Shown here in pieces: positions 1-8,185 of a stretch of DNA of 64,000 bases; within the stretch, counting starts at the first letter, position 1; each line of letters begins with the position of its first letter. Below the pieces are notes generated by a model. The model did no database searches, was not told where the DNA came from, and worked only from the letters and a program-made list of their open reading frames with translations. The translations under genes were made by a program, and so were the position numbers. The stretch is from NCBI RefSeq assembly GCF_036924715.1, contig NZ_JAZHSB010000001.1:1603001-1667000 (forward strand), read 5' to 3'. This DNA comes from Bradyrhizobium sp. AZCC 1721 (GTDB lineage Bacteria; Pseudomonadota; Alphaproteobacteria; Rhizobiales; Xanthobacteraceae).

Positions 1-240
1 CGAGACGTTGCCCGTTCGCTCGCTGGCACAGAGGGCTTTGAGCAGTCGCGACGTGAGCGCAAGAAGATCGAGATGCGGTTCGCACACCTGAAGCGCATCC
101 TAAAGCTCGGCCGGCTTCGACTGCGTGGTCCACGAGGTGCCCAGGATGATTTTGTTCTGGCCGCTATTGCTCAGAACCTGCGGCGACTCGCAATCCTGGT
201 CGCGCGGCCGCCACCCACTCAGGCCCTGTGCATCGCGTAG
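1..240 (+). pseudogene. Transposase C-terminal fragment (IS5/IS1182-like)
   Basis: Open from the window edge to a TAG at 238-240, 79 codons. The translation contains the RKKIEMRFAHLKR stretch followed by a GLRLRGPRGA-like segment and 'DFVLAAIAQNLRRLA', the usual C-terminal end of a DDE transposase with an HLK-type glutamate helix. The same signature (KRVEMRFAHLKTHHGF) occurs in the truncated transposase ending at 44157, so both belong to one broad family. Only the end is visible because the window starts inside the gene; whether it is complete upstream cannot be judged. A 14-bp sequence at 328-341 matches the terminal repeat of the element at 29799-30009 and probably marks the right end of this IS. 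Confidence 0.8.
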
Positions 241-614
241 CGTTGGAGTTGCGTACAGGGCGTCAGGGCTGGCGGATCAAAGCCGGCCGCTCATAGCGAA
301 GGGGCTGACCGTCCATCGGCAGCCGCCGACTTTTGCAACAAAATCTGCCAAAAACGGAAGCAGCCTTCTCACTCGATCACCTCGTCGGCGAGCGCGAGAA
401 GCGTCGGCGGGATCGTGAGGCTGAGCGCCGTTCGCTGGGAGTCCTTACGGGCTTGCTCCGCGGATTCCAGCGCTTCACGAGCCAAAAAACGTGTTTCGCC
501 CCACGGGGTGGGGTAAACTGGCCATCTCATTCTGGTGCGACGGCTTGGTCCGCGAGCGGCTCGACCGACGGCGCACGGCTAACGTAGCGGCCGACGTGGC
601 GGCGACTATGGCCA
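241..614. other. IS right end and non-coding debris
   Basis: No convincing gene. The 14-mer GACTTTTGCAACAA at 328-341 is identical to one terminus of the MITE-like element at 29799-30009 and probably marks the right boundary of the IS whose transposase ends at 240. The remainder, GC-rich with short spurious open frames on both strands, shows no recognisable product. Confidence 0.5.
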
Positions 615-647
615 GTGGATGAGTGCGCCCAAGTGCGTGTGAATGGC

Positions 648-830
648 ATGGATATCTCTGCCTGGCTGCGCAGCCTCGGCCTGGAACGCTACGAGCAGGC
701 ATTCTGGGAAAACGCGATCGATGAGGCAATCCTGCCCAAGCTGACCGCCGAGGACCTCAGAGACCTCGGCGTGACGGCGGTCGGCCATCGCCATATTCTC
801 CGCGATGCGATTTCAGTTCGGCGTCAACCA
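648..830 (+). pseudogene. SAM-domain fragment of a cyclase/ATPase-type regulator
   Basis: Translation from ATG 648 (an in-frame GTG lies at 615) gives MDISAWLRSLGLERYEQAF followed by 'AILPKLTAEDLRDLGVTAVGHRHILRDAI', a sterile alpha motif typical of the N-terminus of large class III adenylate/guanylate cyclases that continue into a cyclase domain, a predicted ATPase and TPRs. Here similarity stops after about 60 residues; the frame runs on to a stop at 906-908 without a cyclase domain. It is a truncated N-terminal remnant. The matching C-terminal type of fragment is found at 29315-29772, but nothing shows that they come from the same gene. Confidence 0.7.
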
Positions 831-901
831 CCTTGCCCATTGTCCCTCATTGTTCCTGTTGGCAGGATCCGTGGAGTGGTTGTCATTGCTGACATGGGTC
901 C

Positions 902-931
902 GAGATGAGATGAGATGAGATGAGATGAGAT
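902..931. repeat. Six tandem GAGAT pentamers beside a ribosome binding site
   Basis: Six perfect copies of GAGAT end one base before the AAGGAGG (932-938) of the regulator gene at 944. The repeat lies in the untranslated leader, so a change in copy number would alter promoter-to-RBS spacing or leader structure rather than the reading frame. Each unit also creates an overlapping ATG/TGA pair. Confidence 0.9.
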
Positions 932-943
932 AAGGAGGTGGCG

Positions 944-1927
944 ATGGCTAAGCCGCGTGTGGTAGTGGTCGCGATGCCCTGCAACGAGGTCGTTGACGTG
1001 GGTGGCATCCTCGACATCTTCTATGCCGTCAACGAGCATGCCAGCCATACCGGTGCATCCGAGGCGGGCTACGCCGTCGAGGTGGTGTCGCCGGTCGAGA
1101 CTGTCTGTGCCTGGCCGGGGCTGCGGATCGTCGTCGATCGGTCGTACCGCGCCGTCCGTGGTCCCGTCGACACTCTGATCGTCACCGGGGTCGACGGGCC
1201 CGACGACGCGAGGCGCGACCCGGAGCTCGTGCGCTGGCTGGCGCGCATGGCACCGCGGACCCGGCGAGTGGTCGGGCTCTGTACGGGATCGTTCGTCCTG
1301 GCTGAGGCGGGGCTCCTGGAGGGCCGCAGTGCGACGACGCACTGGGCCTTTTGCGGCGACCTGGCGCGGCGCTTTCCTGGCGTCAGGGTCCAGCCGGATC
1401 CCATCTACGTTCGGGACGGCAGTGTCTACACATCAGCCGGCGCCACGGCGGGCATAGATCTCGTGCTGGCGCTGGTGGAGGAGGACTTTGGCCGTCGCGT
1501 GGCCCTGGCAGTGGCCCAGTGGATGGTCATCTTCCTCAAGCGGCCGGGAGGCCAGGCGCAGTTCAGCGTCCAGCTCTCCACGCAGATTGCTGATCGCCAG
1601 CCGCTCCGCGACATGCAGGCTTGGGTCTTCGACCATCCCGGCGCCGACCTCTCCGTGGAAGCGCTCGCGCGCCGGGTGAACATGAGCCCGCGCAACTTCT
1701 TCCGCGTGTTCGTGCGCGAGGTGGGCATGACGCCGGGGTGTTTCGTGGAGCGCGTGCGCGTGGAGGCGGCCCGGCGGCTCCTTGAGGAGACATCGCGCGG
1801 CGTTCCGGACGTCGCGACCACGTGCGGGTTCGGGAGCCAGGAAACGATGCGCGTGGCCTTTCGGCGAACGCTGGACGTGAGCCCGAAGGGCTACCGGAGC
1901 CGCTTCAGCACGACGGCCGCGTCGTAG
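944..1927 (+). CDS. GATase1/DJ-1-type AraC-family transcriptional regulator
   Basis: Predicted 327-residue regulator. Residues about 5-170 form a DJ-1/PfpI-like class I amidotransferase fold with the nucleophile-elbow motif VVGLCTGSF (Cys113), followed by TTHW. Residues about 220-325 form an AraC/XylS double helix-turn-helix ('ARRVNMSPRNFFRVFVREVG', 'VATTCGFGSQETMRVAFRR'). ATG 944 is preferred over GTG 938 because AGGAGG at 933-938 is 5 nt upstream and overlaps the GTG. The family is best known from GlxA-like regulators, whose N-terminal domain senses small molecules and is usually not enzymatic. It lies 23 bp before a flavin oxidoreductase in the same direction and probably controls that operon. 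The GAGAT repeat directly precedes the RBS. Confidence 0.9.
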   Translation: MAKPRVVVVAMPCNEVVDVGGILDIFYAVNEHASHTGASEAGYAVEVVSPVETVCAWPGLRIVVDRSYRAVRGPVDTLIVTGVDGPDDARRDPELVRWLARMAPRTRRVVGLCTGSFVLAEAGLLEGRSATTHWAFCGDLARRFPGVRVQPDPIYVRDGSVYTSAGATAGIDLVLALVEEDFGRRVALAVAQWMVIFLKRPGGQAQFSVQLSTQIADRQPLRDMQAWVFDHPGADLSVEALARRVNMSPRNFFRVFVREVGMTPGCFVERVRVEAARRLLEETSRGVPDVATTCGFGSQETMRVAFRRTLDVSPKGYRSRFSTTAAS

Positions 1928-1950
1928 GAGATTCTCAAAGGAAAACAAAG

Positions 1951-3306
1951 ATGATCAAGCAATGCGCGCTCGACGACTTCCGCTCCACGCTTCGTGGCGA
2001 CATCCTGCTTCCCCAGGACGCCGACTACGACGCTACCCGTCGGATCTTCAACGCCATGATCGACCGGCGGCCAACCCTGATCGCTCGCTGTGCGAGCGCG
2101 GCCGATGTGGTCGCCTGCATCGGGTTTGCGCGGGCGGAGGCGCTCGAGATCTCCGTGCGGGGCGGTGGGCACAACGTGTCCGGCAAAGCGGTGTGCGACG
2201 GCGGGCTGATGATCGATCTCTCGCGGATGAAGGGCTGCCGCGTCGATCCCGTGAGACGGAGGGCCCGCGCTGAGGCGGGCTTGACCCTCGAAGACCTCGA
2301 CCGCGACTGTCAGGCTTTCGGCCTAGCCACGCCCACCGGCATTGTCTCCCCAACCGGGATCGCCGGTCTGACCCTGGGCGGCGGCATCGGGTGGCTCGGA
2401 GGCAAGCACGGTCTGTCGTGCGACAATCTCGAATCCGTCGACATCGTGACCGCCGACGGCCGCCTGCTGGTCGCCGCCCCCACCGAACATCCCGACCTCT
2501 TCTGGGCGGTGCGCGGCGGGGGTGCCAACCTCGGCGTGGTCACTTCCTTCGAGTACCGCCTTCACGAGGTTGGACCCGTGGTGGGCGGCGGAATAGCATG
2601 GCCGCTTGCCCGCGCCAAGCACGTGCTGCCCTTCTACGACGAGTTCGCGCGCGCCTGCCCGGACGAGCTGAGCCTCAACGCCGGGTTCTTCACCGTGGAA
2701 GACGGTACCAAGGTGGTCGGCGTCAATGTCGCGTGGATCGGTCCGCTAGACGTCGGTGAGCGGCTGCTCAAGCCGCTGCGGTCACTTGACAGTCCGGTCG
2801 CCGACGGCATCGCCCCCATGGGCTTCGTGGATCTGCAGCGGGGCGGTGATGGCGCGTTTCCACGCGGTCGCCGGCATTACTGGAAGGCGAGTTTCCTCCG
2901 CCGTCTCGAGCAGGGCGCGATCGACGTGCTGGTCGAGTTTACGGCCACCTGCCCCTCGCCGTACACACAGGTCGGTCTCCAGCAGATGCACGGGCAGGCG
3001 GCGCGGGTGTCCCCGACAGAGACGGCGTTCGCGCATCGTCACGACCAGTGGGACTGTCTCTTGCTGACGCAGTGGGACGATTCCGCCGACGACGAGCGTA
3101 ACATTCGCTGGACGCGCGAGCTGCACGCTGCACTGCGGCCGTGGGTGGAGGACGCGGTGTACGTGAACAACCTCGGTGACGACGAGGTCGACCGCGTTCG
3201 CTCCGCCTACGGCGCGAACTTCGACCGGCTCGTGGCCGTCAAGGCGAAGTACGACCCGGACAACTTCTTCAGGGGCAACCAGAACGTCGCGGAACATCGC
3301 ATCTGA
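1951..3306 (+). CDS. FAD-binding oxidoreductase (PCMH/BBE type)
   Basis: 451 residues. The N-terminal half is an FAD-binding type 2 (PCMH) domain with VRGGGHNVSG (His74, the usual site for covalent 8-alpha attachment to FAD) and 'GGGIGWLGGKHGLSCDNL'; a central substrate domain follows, and the C-terminus carries the berberine-bridge-enzyme signature 'KYDPDNFFRGNQN'. Such enzymes oxidise alcohols, sugars or alkaloid-like compounds in the cytoplasm; the substrate cannot be deduced. ATG 1951 was chosen because AAAGGA lies just upstream and the homologous region starts here, although the frame is open further upstream. It follows the AraC-type regulator by 23 bp and precedes a flavin monooxygenase. 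Confidence 0.92.
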   Translation: MIKQCALDDFRSTLRGDILLPQDADYDATRRIFNAMIDRRPTLIARCASAADVVACIGFARAEALEISVRGGGHNVSGKAVCDGGLMIDLSRMKGCRVDPVRRRARAEAGLTLEDLDRDCQAFGLATPTGIVSPTGIAGLTLGGGIGWLGGKHGLSCDNLESVDIVTADGRLLVAAPTEHPDLFWAVRGGGANLGVVTSFEYRLHEVGPVVGGGIAWPLARAKHVLPFYDEFARACPDELSLNAGFFTVEDGTKVVGVNVAWIGPLDVGERLLKPLRSLDSPVADGIAPMGFVDLQRGGDGAFPRGRRHYWKASFLRRLEQGAIDVLVEFTATCPSPYTQVGLQQMHGQAARVSPTETAFAHRHDQWDCLLLTQWDDSADDERNIRWTRELHAALRPWVEDAVYVNNLGDDEVDRVRSAYGANFDRLVAVKAKYDPDNFFRGNQNVAEHRI

Positions 3307-3390
3307 TGCACGAGAAGCACGCATTGGCCTACAACATAGCAGTCCAGTCCTTCCTGGCAACGCACCGTCAGGCGACCTGAGGCACGACTC

Positions 3391-4518
3391 ATGGCCAAGG
3401 TCGAGCGCGTGCTGATTGTCGGTGGCGGACTGGCAGGCTTGGCGCTGATGATCGCCCTGCGTCAGCGGGGGCTGTCGGCCGCCATCGTCGAGCGGGGGAG
3501 CGACCGGACAGCGCCCGGCACCGGTCTGTACCTCATCGGTAGCGCAACGCGCGCCCTGCAGGCTCTGGGAGTCGCCGACGACGCTGCACGCGACGGCTGC
3601 GTCATCCGCACGCAACGCTTGTTCAACCATCGAGGCACGCGCCTCGCCTCGATCGACGCCGGAGCATTCTGGGAGCCATGCGGCCCATGTATCGGGATCG
3701 CGCGCAGCGATCTGCACAAGCTGCTCACGAAACAGGCGGCAGGCTCGCACATTCGACTCGGCGTGACGGTTCAATCGCTTCGGCAGCATGAGGATCACGT
3801 CCGGGTTCAGCTGAGCGACGGCTCCTGCGAAACCTACGACCTCGTCGTGGGCGCGGACGGCATCCGGTCGTCCATTCGGCAATTGGAGTACGGAGAATCA
3901 GGCGTCGAGTTTCGCGGCCAGGTGGGATGGCGTTTCATTGTTCGTCGGCCGCCGGGTCTCGAAGGCTGGACGGTGTTTCTTGGCCCGCAGTCCGCATTCT
4001 TGATGCTGCCAATCGGCAATGAACTGGCATACTGCTACGCGGACAAGGCCAGTGCCCGGTCCATCCATGATCCTGCGCAAAGGAGCATCGAAAGACTCCG
4101 TGAAAATTTCGCCGCCTTCGCCAGTCCGATTCCCGAGGTTCTTGCCCGGCTCGAGCCAGCCGACCCGATCCATTTCTCGGCCATCGAGGAGGTCGCGCAT
4201 CCATGCTATGGCCAAGGACGCGTCGTGCTGATCGGCGATGCAGCCCATGCGATGTCGCCCAACATGGCGTGCGGCGCGGCGATGGCCTTCGAGGATGCAC
4301 TGGTCCTGGCTGAGATTGTTTCGCGCGCGGGCGCCGCATCGGAAGTCGTCCCCGAGTTCGTCCGCAGGCGATCAGCGCGTGTGGGGTGGGTGCACCAACA
4401 GACCGATCGCCGAGACCATCTGCGCAGTCTTCCTCCGACGATGCGCGACGTGTTCGTGCGCCTGCTGTCGGGCCGGCTTTACAGGGCCAACTATCGGCCG
4501 CTGCTGGCTCTTCCATAA
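3391..4518 (+). CDS. FAD-dependent monooxygenase (PHBH-like)
   Basis: 375 residues, normal for the UbiH/salicylate-hydroxylase group. The Rossmann motif GGGLAGLALMIALRQRG lies at residues about 9-25, the DG motif (VVGADGIRSS) is central, and the GD motif (GRVVLIGDAAHAMSPNMACG) lies near residue 280. These bind FAD and NAD(P)H in group A flavin hydroxylases acting on aromatic or polyketide-like substrates. It is co-directional with the BBE-type oxidoreductase 84 bp upstream, so the two flavoenzymes may act in one catabolic or detoxification route under the AraC-type regulator. The substrate is unknown. Start ATG 3391 is the first Met before the Rossmann motif. Confidence 0.9.
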   Translation: MAKVERVLIVGGGLAGLALMIALRQRGLSAAIVERGSDRTAPGTGLYLIGSATRALQALGVADDAARDGCVIRTQRLFNHRGTRLASIDAGAFWEPCGPCIGIARSDLHKLLTKQAAGSHIRLGVTVQSLRQHEDHVRVQLSDGSCETYDLVVGADGIRSSIRQLEYGESGVEFRGQVGWRFIVRRPPGLEGWTVFLGPQSAFLMLPIGNELAYCYADKASARSIHDPAQRSIERLRENFAAFASPIPEVLARLEPADPIHFSAIEEVAHPCYGQGRVVLIGDAAHAMSPNMACGAAMAFEDALVLAEIVSRAGAASEVVPEFVRRRSARVGWVHQQTDRRDHLRSLPPTMRDVFVRLLSGRLYRANYRPLLALP

Positions 4519-4889
4519 CCCATGAGATGCCTCCTCCCGCGAAGGAAGCGCAAGATCTCACCCGAGCGCCGTGCAGCCTACCTGATTGGTCCGAAATCTT
4601 TGCACCTGGACACTTCGCCCCCTGATGGTTTTTCTTCTGATGCAGGTCACTATCACCTAGCGGCGGCGTATCTACGCCTGCCGAACACACGGAATGGAAT
4701 CGTGGAGATTGCGGCAACGATCATGCGAAACCCCAAGACATCCTTATCGAGCCTGGCTAAGTCAGCGAGATTCCGTGGTCGGTCGTCCCGCAAATATTCG
4801 TGGGTTAGGGCGCTATGCTATTCAGATGGCAAGAATCGACTGGATTAGAGTGCTATAGCGTAGACGTAGTGCCCATCATCCGTCGGGCG

Positions 4890-4942
4890 TGGGCCGCCCG
4901 AAGAGATTTGAACTCCTCACCTCCGGATTCGTAGGCTGGTGC
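4890..4942 (-). tRNA. tRNA-Arg(ACG) 3' fragment (pseudo-tRNA, likely attachment-site scar)
   Basis: On the minus strand the segment reads as the anticodon arm through the acceptor end of tRNA-Arg. The anticodon loop is TACGAAT (anticodon ACG) and the T-arm contains GAGTTCAAATCTC, one change from the normal GTTCGAATC. The acceptor strand resembles CGGGCG. The 5' half (D-arm and start) is missing. Tyrosine recombinases of integrative elements commonly use tRNA 3' ends, so this is probably an att scar left by a lost or rearranged element. It should not be functional. Confidence 0.6.
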
Positions 4943-5040
4943 CCGTGTCAGAGGTTCGGACCGTCTTGGTCTGCGACTTCTGCTCCGGGTCATTCGCGTC
5001 GTTTGACCGGACCACGGTGACTTCCGGTCTTCCACCGTGA

Positions 5041-5092
5041 ACGGACATTCTCAGAATAGGCGGGCATGTCTCAAAGGTGCCAATAGGCGACA
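5041..5092. repeat. Interspersed repeat copy (with 6803-6852)
   Basis: The stretch containing CGGACATTCTCAGAA, then GGGCATGTCTCAAAGGTGCC, matches 6803-6852 (CGGACATCTTTAGAA, then CGGCATGTCTCAAACGTGCC) with few differences. Both copies lie in gene-free DNA. Relatives of the 'GGACAT...GGTC' type recur upstream of the cyclase genes and near 40910 and 57000. Confidence 0.6.
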
Positions 5093-5774
5093 TGCGCGCT
5101 TGCATTTCTTACGACGAGGCGAGCGCCACTGAGAAGGCTATAAGCAAATGCCCCGGACAATGCCGAGGCTTTGAAGATTCGATTTTCTGTTGTCGATTAG
5201 GCGACTGCGACAAACGGGTTGTTCTCCTTCGTTCGAGGATAGTTGCGTACTCAATCTCCTCGAATAGGTCGGCGCTGATGAGGATGACCGGCTCGGACGA
5301 GGCAGGCATCGCAATCGAAAAACGACGCGCCTGTCTATTATATTACATGGTTTTGTTACATCTCGTTACGGCAGTTGCGGCCTTCTTAGGCACGATCATA
5401 AAGAGATGGCATCACAAACAGATGGCGCACGTTTTATGGCAGCCGCGCTGTCTTGTAGTCGCCTCGCGACTGCACCATGTTGGGGTCGTCGATAAGACGC
5501 GTAGGACTTATCGACATCACGGTAGGCGACGCGCCTCGGCGCATCGTAACGTTCCGCCACGCGACGCTGCGCGTCGCAACACATCGCTACGCAACGCTTG
5601 AGCCGCTGGGGAAGCCCGGCGGCTCGCGCGCGTTTAGCGCGGACGCTTCCCTCAATCGCCTGTGGCTCCGAGACGCCTACCGCAGCCAGCCGGAGGCTGA
5701 AACCGAGGAGATCTGACAACGAGGGCGCGAGCTAGTCCCGCGCCGCCGGATCCGCCGGTTCACGCCGGCGGGCC

Positions 5775-6023
5775 TTACTTCGGTGAGTGCAAATCACCTT
5801 GAAGCCAGCGTCCAAGGCCCTTGGACTTCGTGGGGTCTTCAAACGCGGCAAAGCTCGTAAGTACCTGGTTGCAGACAGCGCATTCAAACGTTTGCAAGTC
5901 GACGCCCCGGGTGCGTGCTGGCTCGATGCTAACGAGCATCATCTGGGCCTTGCACTTCGGACAGGCAGGGCGCTCAATTGCAGCGAATGGAATGACGGAC
6001 GAGAGGCGTTGAGATTGGGGCAT
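5775..6023 (-). CDS. Small zinc-ribbon-like hypothetical protein
   Basis: 82 residues starting at ATG 6023 (MPQSQRLSS). Two CxxC pairs, CPKC near residue 24 and CAVC near residue 50, are spaced as in a small zinc ribbon, with a short basic C-terminus. No catalytic residues are evident; such proteins usually have a structural or nucleic-acid-binding role. The gene sits downstream of copy 1 of the conserved leader element (6041-6074), which also precedes genes at 13961, 22065 and 23660. Product unrecognised beyond the zinc-ribbon character. Confidence 0.75.
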   Translation of the reverse strand: MPQSQRLSSVIPFAAIERPACPKCKAQMMLVSIEPARTRGVDLQTFECAVCNQVLTSFAAFEDPTKSKGLGRWLQGDLHSPK

Positions 6024-6040
6024 GATGCTTCCCTCGAACA

Positions 6041-6074
6041 GGCGGGAGCGCAACACTCTCTGTCACCGGTAATG
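6041..6074 (-). promoter_or_regulatory. Conserved 5' leader element, copy 1
   Basis: Read on the minus strand the core is GGTGACAGAGAG, TGTTGCGCTCCCGCC. It lies 18 nt upstream of the start of the zinc-ribbon gene. Three further copies (13982-14018, 22085-22120, 23676-23710) sit at comparable distances from unrelated small genes. Confidence 0.65.
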
Positions 6075-6295
6075 CCCAGGAGGCGGAGCGGTGATTGTCA
6101 GAGTATACGCTCCAGGGATCTCAAACGCGAGCTAATTCGGCCGACGCGCGCGGGCGTGGCCATAACCCAAACCCTTATCGCGTCGGTCTATGGAAGATGG
6201 GCGCTGGCAGATTAATGCGCTCCTGCAGTCCTCGCTTGTAGGGGGCCGGACAAACCACCATATGTTAGTCTCACCCCCGTCTGAGGACCATTCTC

Positions 6296-6547
6296 ATGGT
6301 TGTTGCTGGCGGCGATTACGTCCATTTCGTTGTGGAGTACGGCGGCAAAATCGAAAAGTGCCGGGTAACGGAGACTGCCCTTCTGAACAGAGAGCGTATG
6401 AGCAGAAAGGACGCAGGCTATGCACAGCTCATCGCTATCTTTGTAAGGCACCGAGCCGAGATCGAACATCTCGCTCTCGCGAAGTTGCAGCGGGAGGGGC
6501 ACTCTGACCGCGGTGTTGTAGTGACCACTGAGGATCTGAACCCTTGA
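6296..6547 (+). CDS. DUF1488-like small protein
   Basis: 83 residues. The layout is 'VHFVVEYGGKIEKCRVT', a helix with F-x-x-HRAEIEHLALAKLQREG, and the ending GVVVTTEDL, which matches the DUF1488 pattern (beta hairpin, helix with I-x-x-A-x-x-K, final V-x-I-x-x-D-L). Function of the family is unknown. AGGA lies about 8 nt upstream of ATG 6296. Two other DUF1488-type sequences occur in the window (22456-22716 intact, 14101-14268 decayed). It stands alone, divergent from the zinc-ribbon gene. Confidence 0.7.
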   Translation: MVVAGGDYVHFVVEYGGKIEKCRVTETALLNRERMSRKDAGYAQLIAIFVRHRAEIEHLALAKLQREGHSDRGVVVTTEDLNP

Positions 6548-6920
6548 TGCAGGTTGGCTGTTCGACGCCCTCACTTGCGCAAGCGACAACGTGGCCATTA
6601 GCTGTTGAGCGGCGACGCCTCAACAGCGCGTGTGATGGTCGTAACACATGACCAGCCCTGCTGCGCAACAGACACGTCGTTCTCCTCGCTAGTTAGCGTC
6701 GACGCGTTGCATCCGGTCAAGTCGATAGGCCGAGGAAAGTCCGTTCCGAGTCAATCGCGTTGCTTTGATGAGGTCCGAGCCACTTCTGGTCCAGCTCGAT
6801 AATCGGACATCTTTAGAACCAGTCGGCATGTCTCAAACGTGCCACAAGCGGAAATCCGCACTCGGCCGATGGCCGAAATAGCCACTCGACAAATCAAAGC
6901 AGGCCATTGCAACGATCGTT
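6548..6920. other. Intergenic stretch with repeat copy
   Basis: No supported gene. The second copy of the 5041-5092 repeat occupies 6803-6852. The remainder holds only short open frames without recognisable features. The EcfG-type promoter of the next gene starts at 6921. Confidence 0.5.
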
Positions 6921-6945
6921 GGAACTTAGCGACTTGAGTCCCGTT
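6921..6945 (+). promoter_or_regulatory. EcfG (general stress response) promoter
   Basis: GGAAC at 6921-6925, a 16-nt spacer, then CGTT at 6942-6945: an exact match to the alphaproteobacterial EcfG consensus (GGAAC-N16/17-CGTT). The expected transcription start near 6952 leaves a leader of about 26 nt before ATG 6978, a sensible geometry. The match is seen; control by the PhyR-NepR-EcfG cascade is inferred. Confidence 0.8.
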
Positions 6946-6977
6946 CAGCTTTGTTACTCTTTCGAAAGGAATGCCTA

Positions 6978-7139
6978 ATGGCCAACAACAAAAACCCGAA
7001 TGAGAAGCAGCCCGGCGAGAACCCAGAAGGTAAGTACCACTTCAATCCTGGCAATATGGCGGGAAAAGAGCCCGGAGATGCTGAGCAGACTGCGGAAAAC
7101 CGTGGCGAGCCGCATGACAAAGAAAAACCCGCCGATTAG
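6978..7139 (+). CDS. Small hydrophilic stress-type protein
   Basis: 53 residues, very hydrophilic and probably disordered, rich in N, E, K, P and G (MANNKNPNEKQ start, ending DKEKPAD), with no hydrophobic core or cysteine. ATG 6978 follows GAAAGGA and an exact EcfG-type promoter at 6921-6945, so it is likely induced in the general stress response. Its composition recalls small hydrophilin- or CsbD-like stress proteins, but no family can be named. Confidence 0.75.
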   Translation: MANNKNPNEKQPGENPEGKYHFNPGNMAGKEPGDAEQTAENRGEPHDKEKPAD

Positions 7140-7563
7140 ACTGACATCGCCAGGCCGCTTCGGCAGGTCCGAAAAGTGCCAATTGCAGCCTTAAAGCTCA
7201 CAGATTATCGCCTGGATTGCCTGGGCTGGCGCAGGAAATCAGCGCCGTTTACATACGCGTGGACTCGATCGAGGTGGCCCTGAAAAACAGTAGCTTGCAG
7301 ATCCATCCGGCCGAGGATGCCGGATATCTTGCGGCCGTTGCCGTCGCGAAAGACAACCTGGTGCACGGCCTCGAAGTCTTTGCAGACACAGCGGACGGAA
7401 GCGCGGCCCGTGGCGGACCGGTCGACGTGCGCGACTCCAAATCGGGTTCTGCAAGAAGTACCGGGCTCGTTCCGGCAGGGGCACCAAGAAGCGTCGCTAC
7501 CCGTTCAGTCCCTTGACAGCGGGCCTGCTGCAACGCTCGGACATAGCTGGAAAGCATCAATCT
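7140..7563. other. Intergenic stretch, possible unidentified remnant
   Basis: Open frames exist on both strands between about 7217 and 7560 with coding-like GC, but none has a recognisable motif or convincing ribosome binding site. It may be the remnant of a gene read on the minus strand. No function is claimed. Confidence 0.3.
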
Positions 7564-7812
7564 TCAACAGCCGCGGCAGATACCCTTTAGCTTAGCAGTG
7601 GTTCGGGCGTCTTCCGCGATGAAGGGGTCCTTGTAGGGCGGCCGCGACGCGTCGCTTTCGACCGCAGCAGGCTTTTGTATTCTCGGAGGAGACGCCGCAT
7701 CGTAGCAGGCAAGTCGCCCGCTCGTGCTTTCGATCGTGCGGCATTCCGGTCCAGCGGCGAGAGCGCCTTGCGCGCATGCGCAGAGCGTCAATACGGCGAG
7801 CGTTATTTTCAT
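7564..7812 (-). CDS. Small exported hypothetical protein
   Basis: 82 residues from ATG 7812. Residues 1-20 (MKITLAVLTLCACAQGALAA) form a Sec signal peptide with an ALA-A cleavage site. The mature part contains CRTIESTSGRLACYD, the C...RLxCYD signature seen in small periplasmic proteins with one disulfide, and a C-terminal CRGC. Probably periplasmic; role unknown. The longer open frame upstream lacks the signal-peptide start and was not used. Confidence 0.75.
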   Translation of the reverse strand: MKITLAVLTLCACAQGALAAGPECRTIESTSGRLACYDAASPPRIQKPAAVESDASRPPYKDPFIAEDARTTAKLKGICRGC

Positions 7813-8002
7813 CCGATTTCCTTTGCGGGTGGTATCACCCAGCCTATAGCCGCCATTAGAACAGGCCGTATCCGCGAAGCGCAGGCCGCGCCAGCAATTG
7901 GCCAATCAGCGCCACCGAATCGTGCAGCCCTGCGGGAGCGCGCTTTTGCGCACGCTCGAACGCGTCAGTCCAACGTATCGCCCTACGTCGACGCTTTCGT
8001 TG

Positions 8003-8137
8003 CTATTTCTTCTTGCCGGACGCGAAACCCGGTTGCCCTCCCGCGGCCTTTTGGCTTGGGGCCGCAGCTATTGTCTTGATCTTCTCTTTCTTGGGCTTCT
8101 TGGCTTCCCGATTTCCTTTTTGCTCGCCCTTGGCCAT
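8003..8137 (-). CDS. Small lysine-rich basic protein
   Basis: 44 residues: MAKGEQKGNREAKKPKKEK, then an Ala/Pro/Gly-rich linker, ending SGKKK. The ATG at 8137 is preceded on the minus strand by AAAGGAGAT. This kind of short lysine-rich protein is common in rhizobia and may bind nucleic acid, but the function is not known. It is shorter than most gene finders report. Confidence 0.7.
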   Translation of the reverse strand: MAKGEQKGNREAKKPKKEKIKTIAAAPSQKAAGGQPGFASGKKK

Positions 8138-8185
8138 GTCGATCTCCTTTGGGTTGATGATGACGCCGTCATTGCACGCCGAATT

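Larger units (their letters stand above)
4519..5774. other. Gene-poor stretch with tRNA fragment and repeat
   Basis: No open frame here looks like a real gene on either strand: composition is irregular and no motif is recognisable. It holds a tRNA-Arg 3' fragment (4890-4942) and a copy of an interspersed repeat (5041-5092) that recurs at 6803-6852. Around 5730-5775 there are GC-rich inverted repeats of CGCCGG units that could fold. The stretch looks like old insertion and deletion debris. Confidence 0.5.

Noticed and set aside
902..931. GAGAT repeat as a CRISPR-like array
   Set aside because: Units are 5 bp with no spacers; it is a simple tandem repeat. No CRISPR array was seen anywhere in the window.
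2782..3882. Minus-strand open frame of 366 codons
   Set aside because: It spans two real flavoenzyme genes on the other strand and has no protein-like features.
5077..5601. Plus-strand open frame of 174 codons
   Set aside because: No motif, irregular composition and no ribosome binding site; the area holds a tRNA fragment and repeats.
7217..7560. Open frames on both strands
   Set aside because: Neither gives a recognisable product; kept as a possible remnant only.
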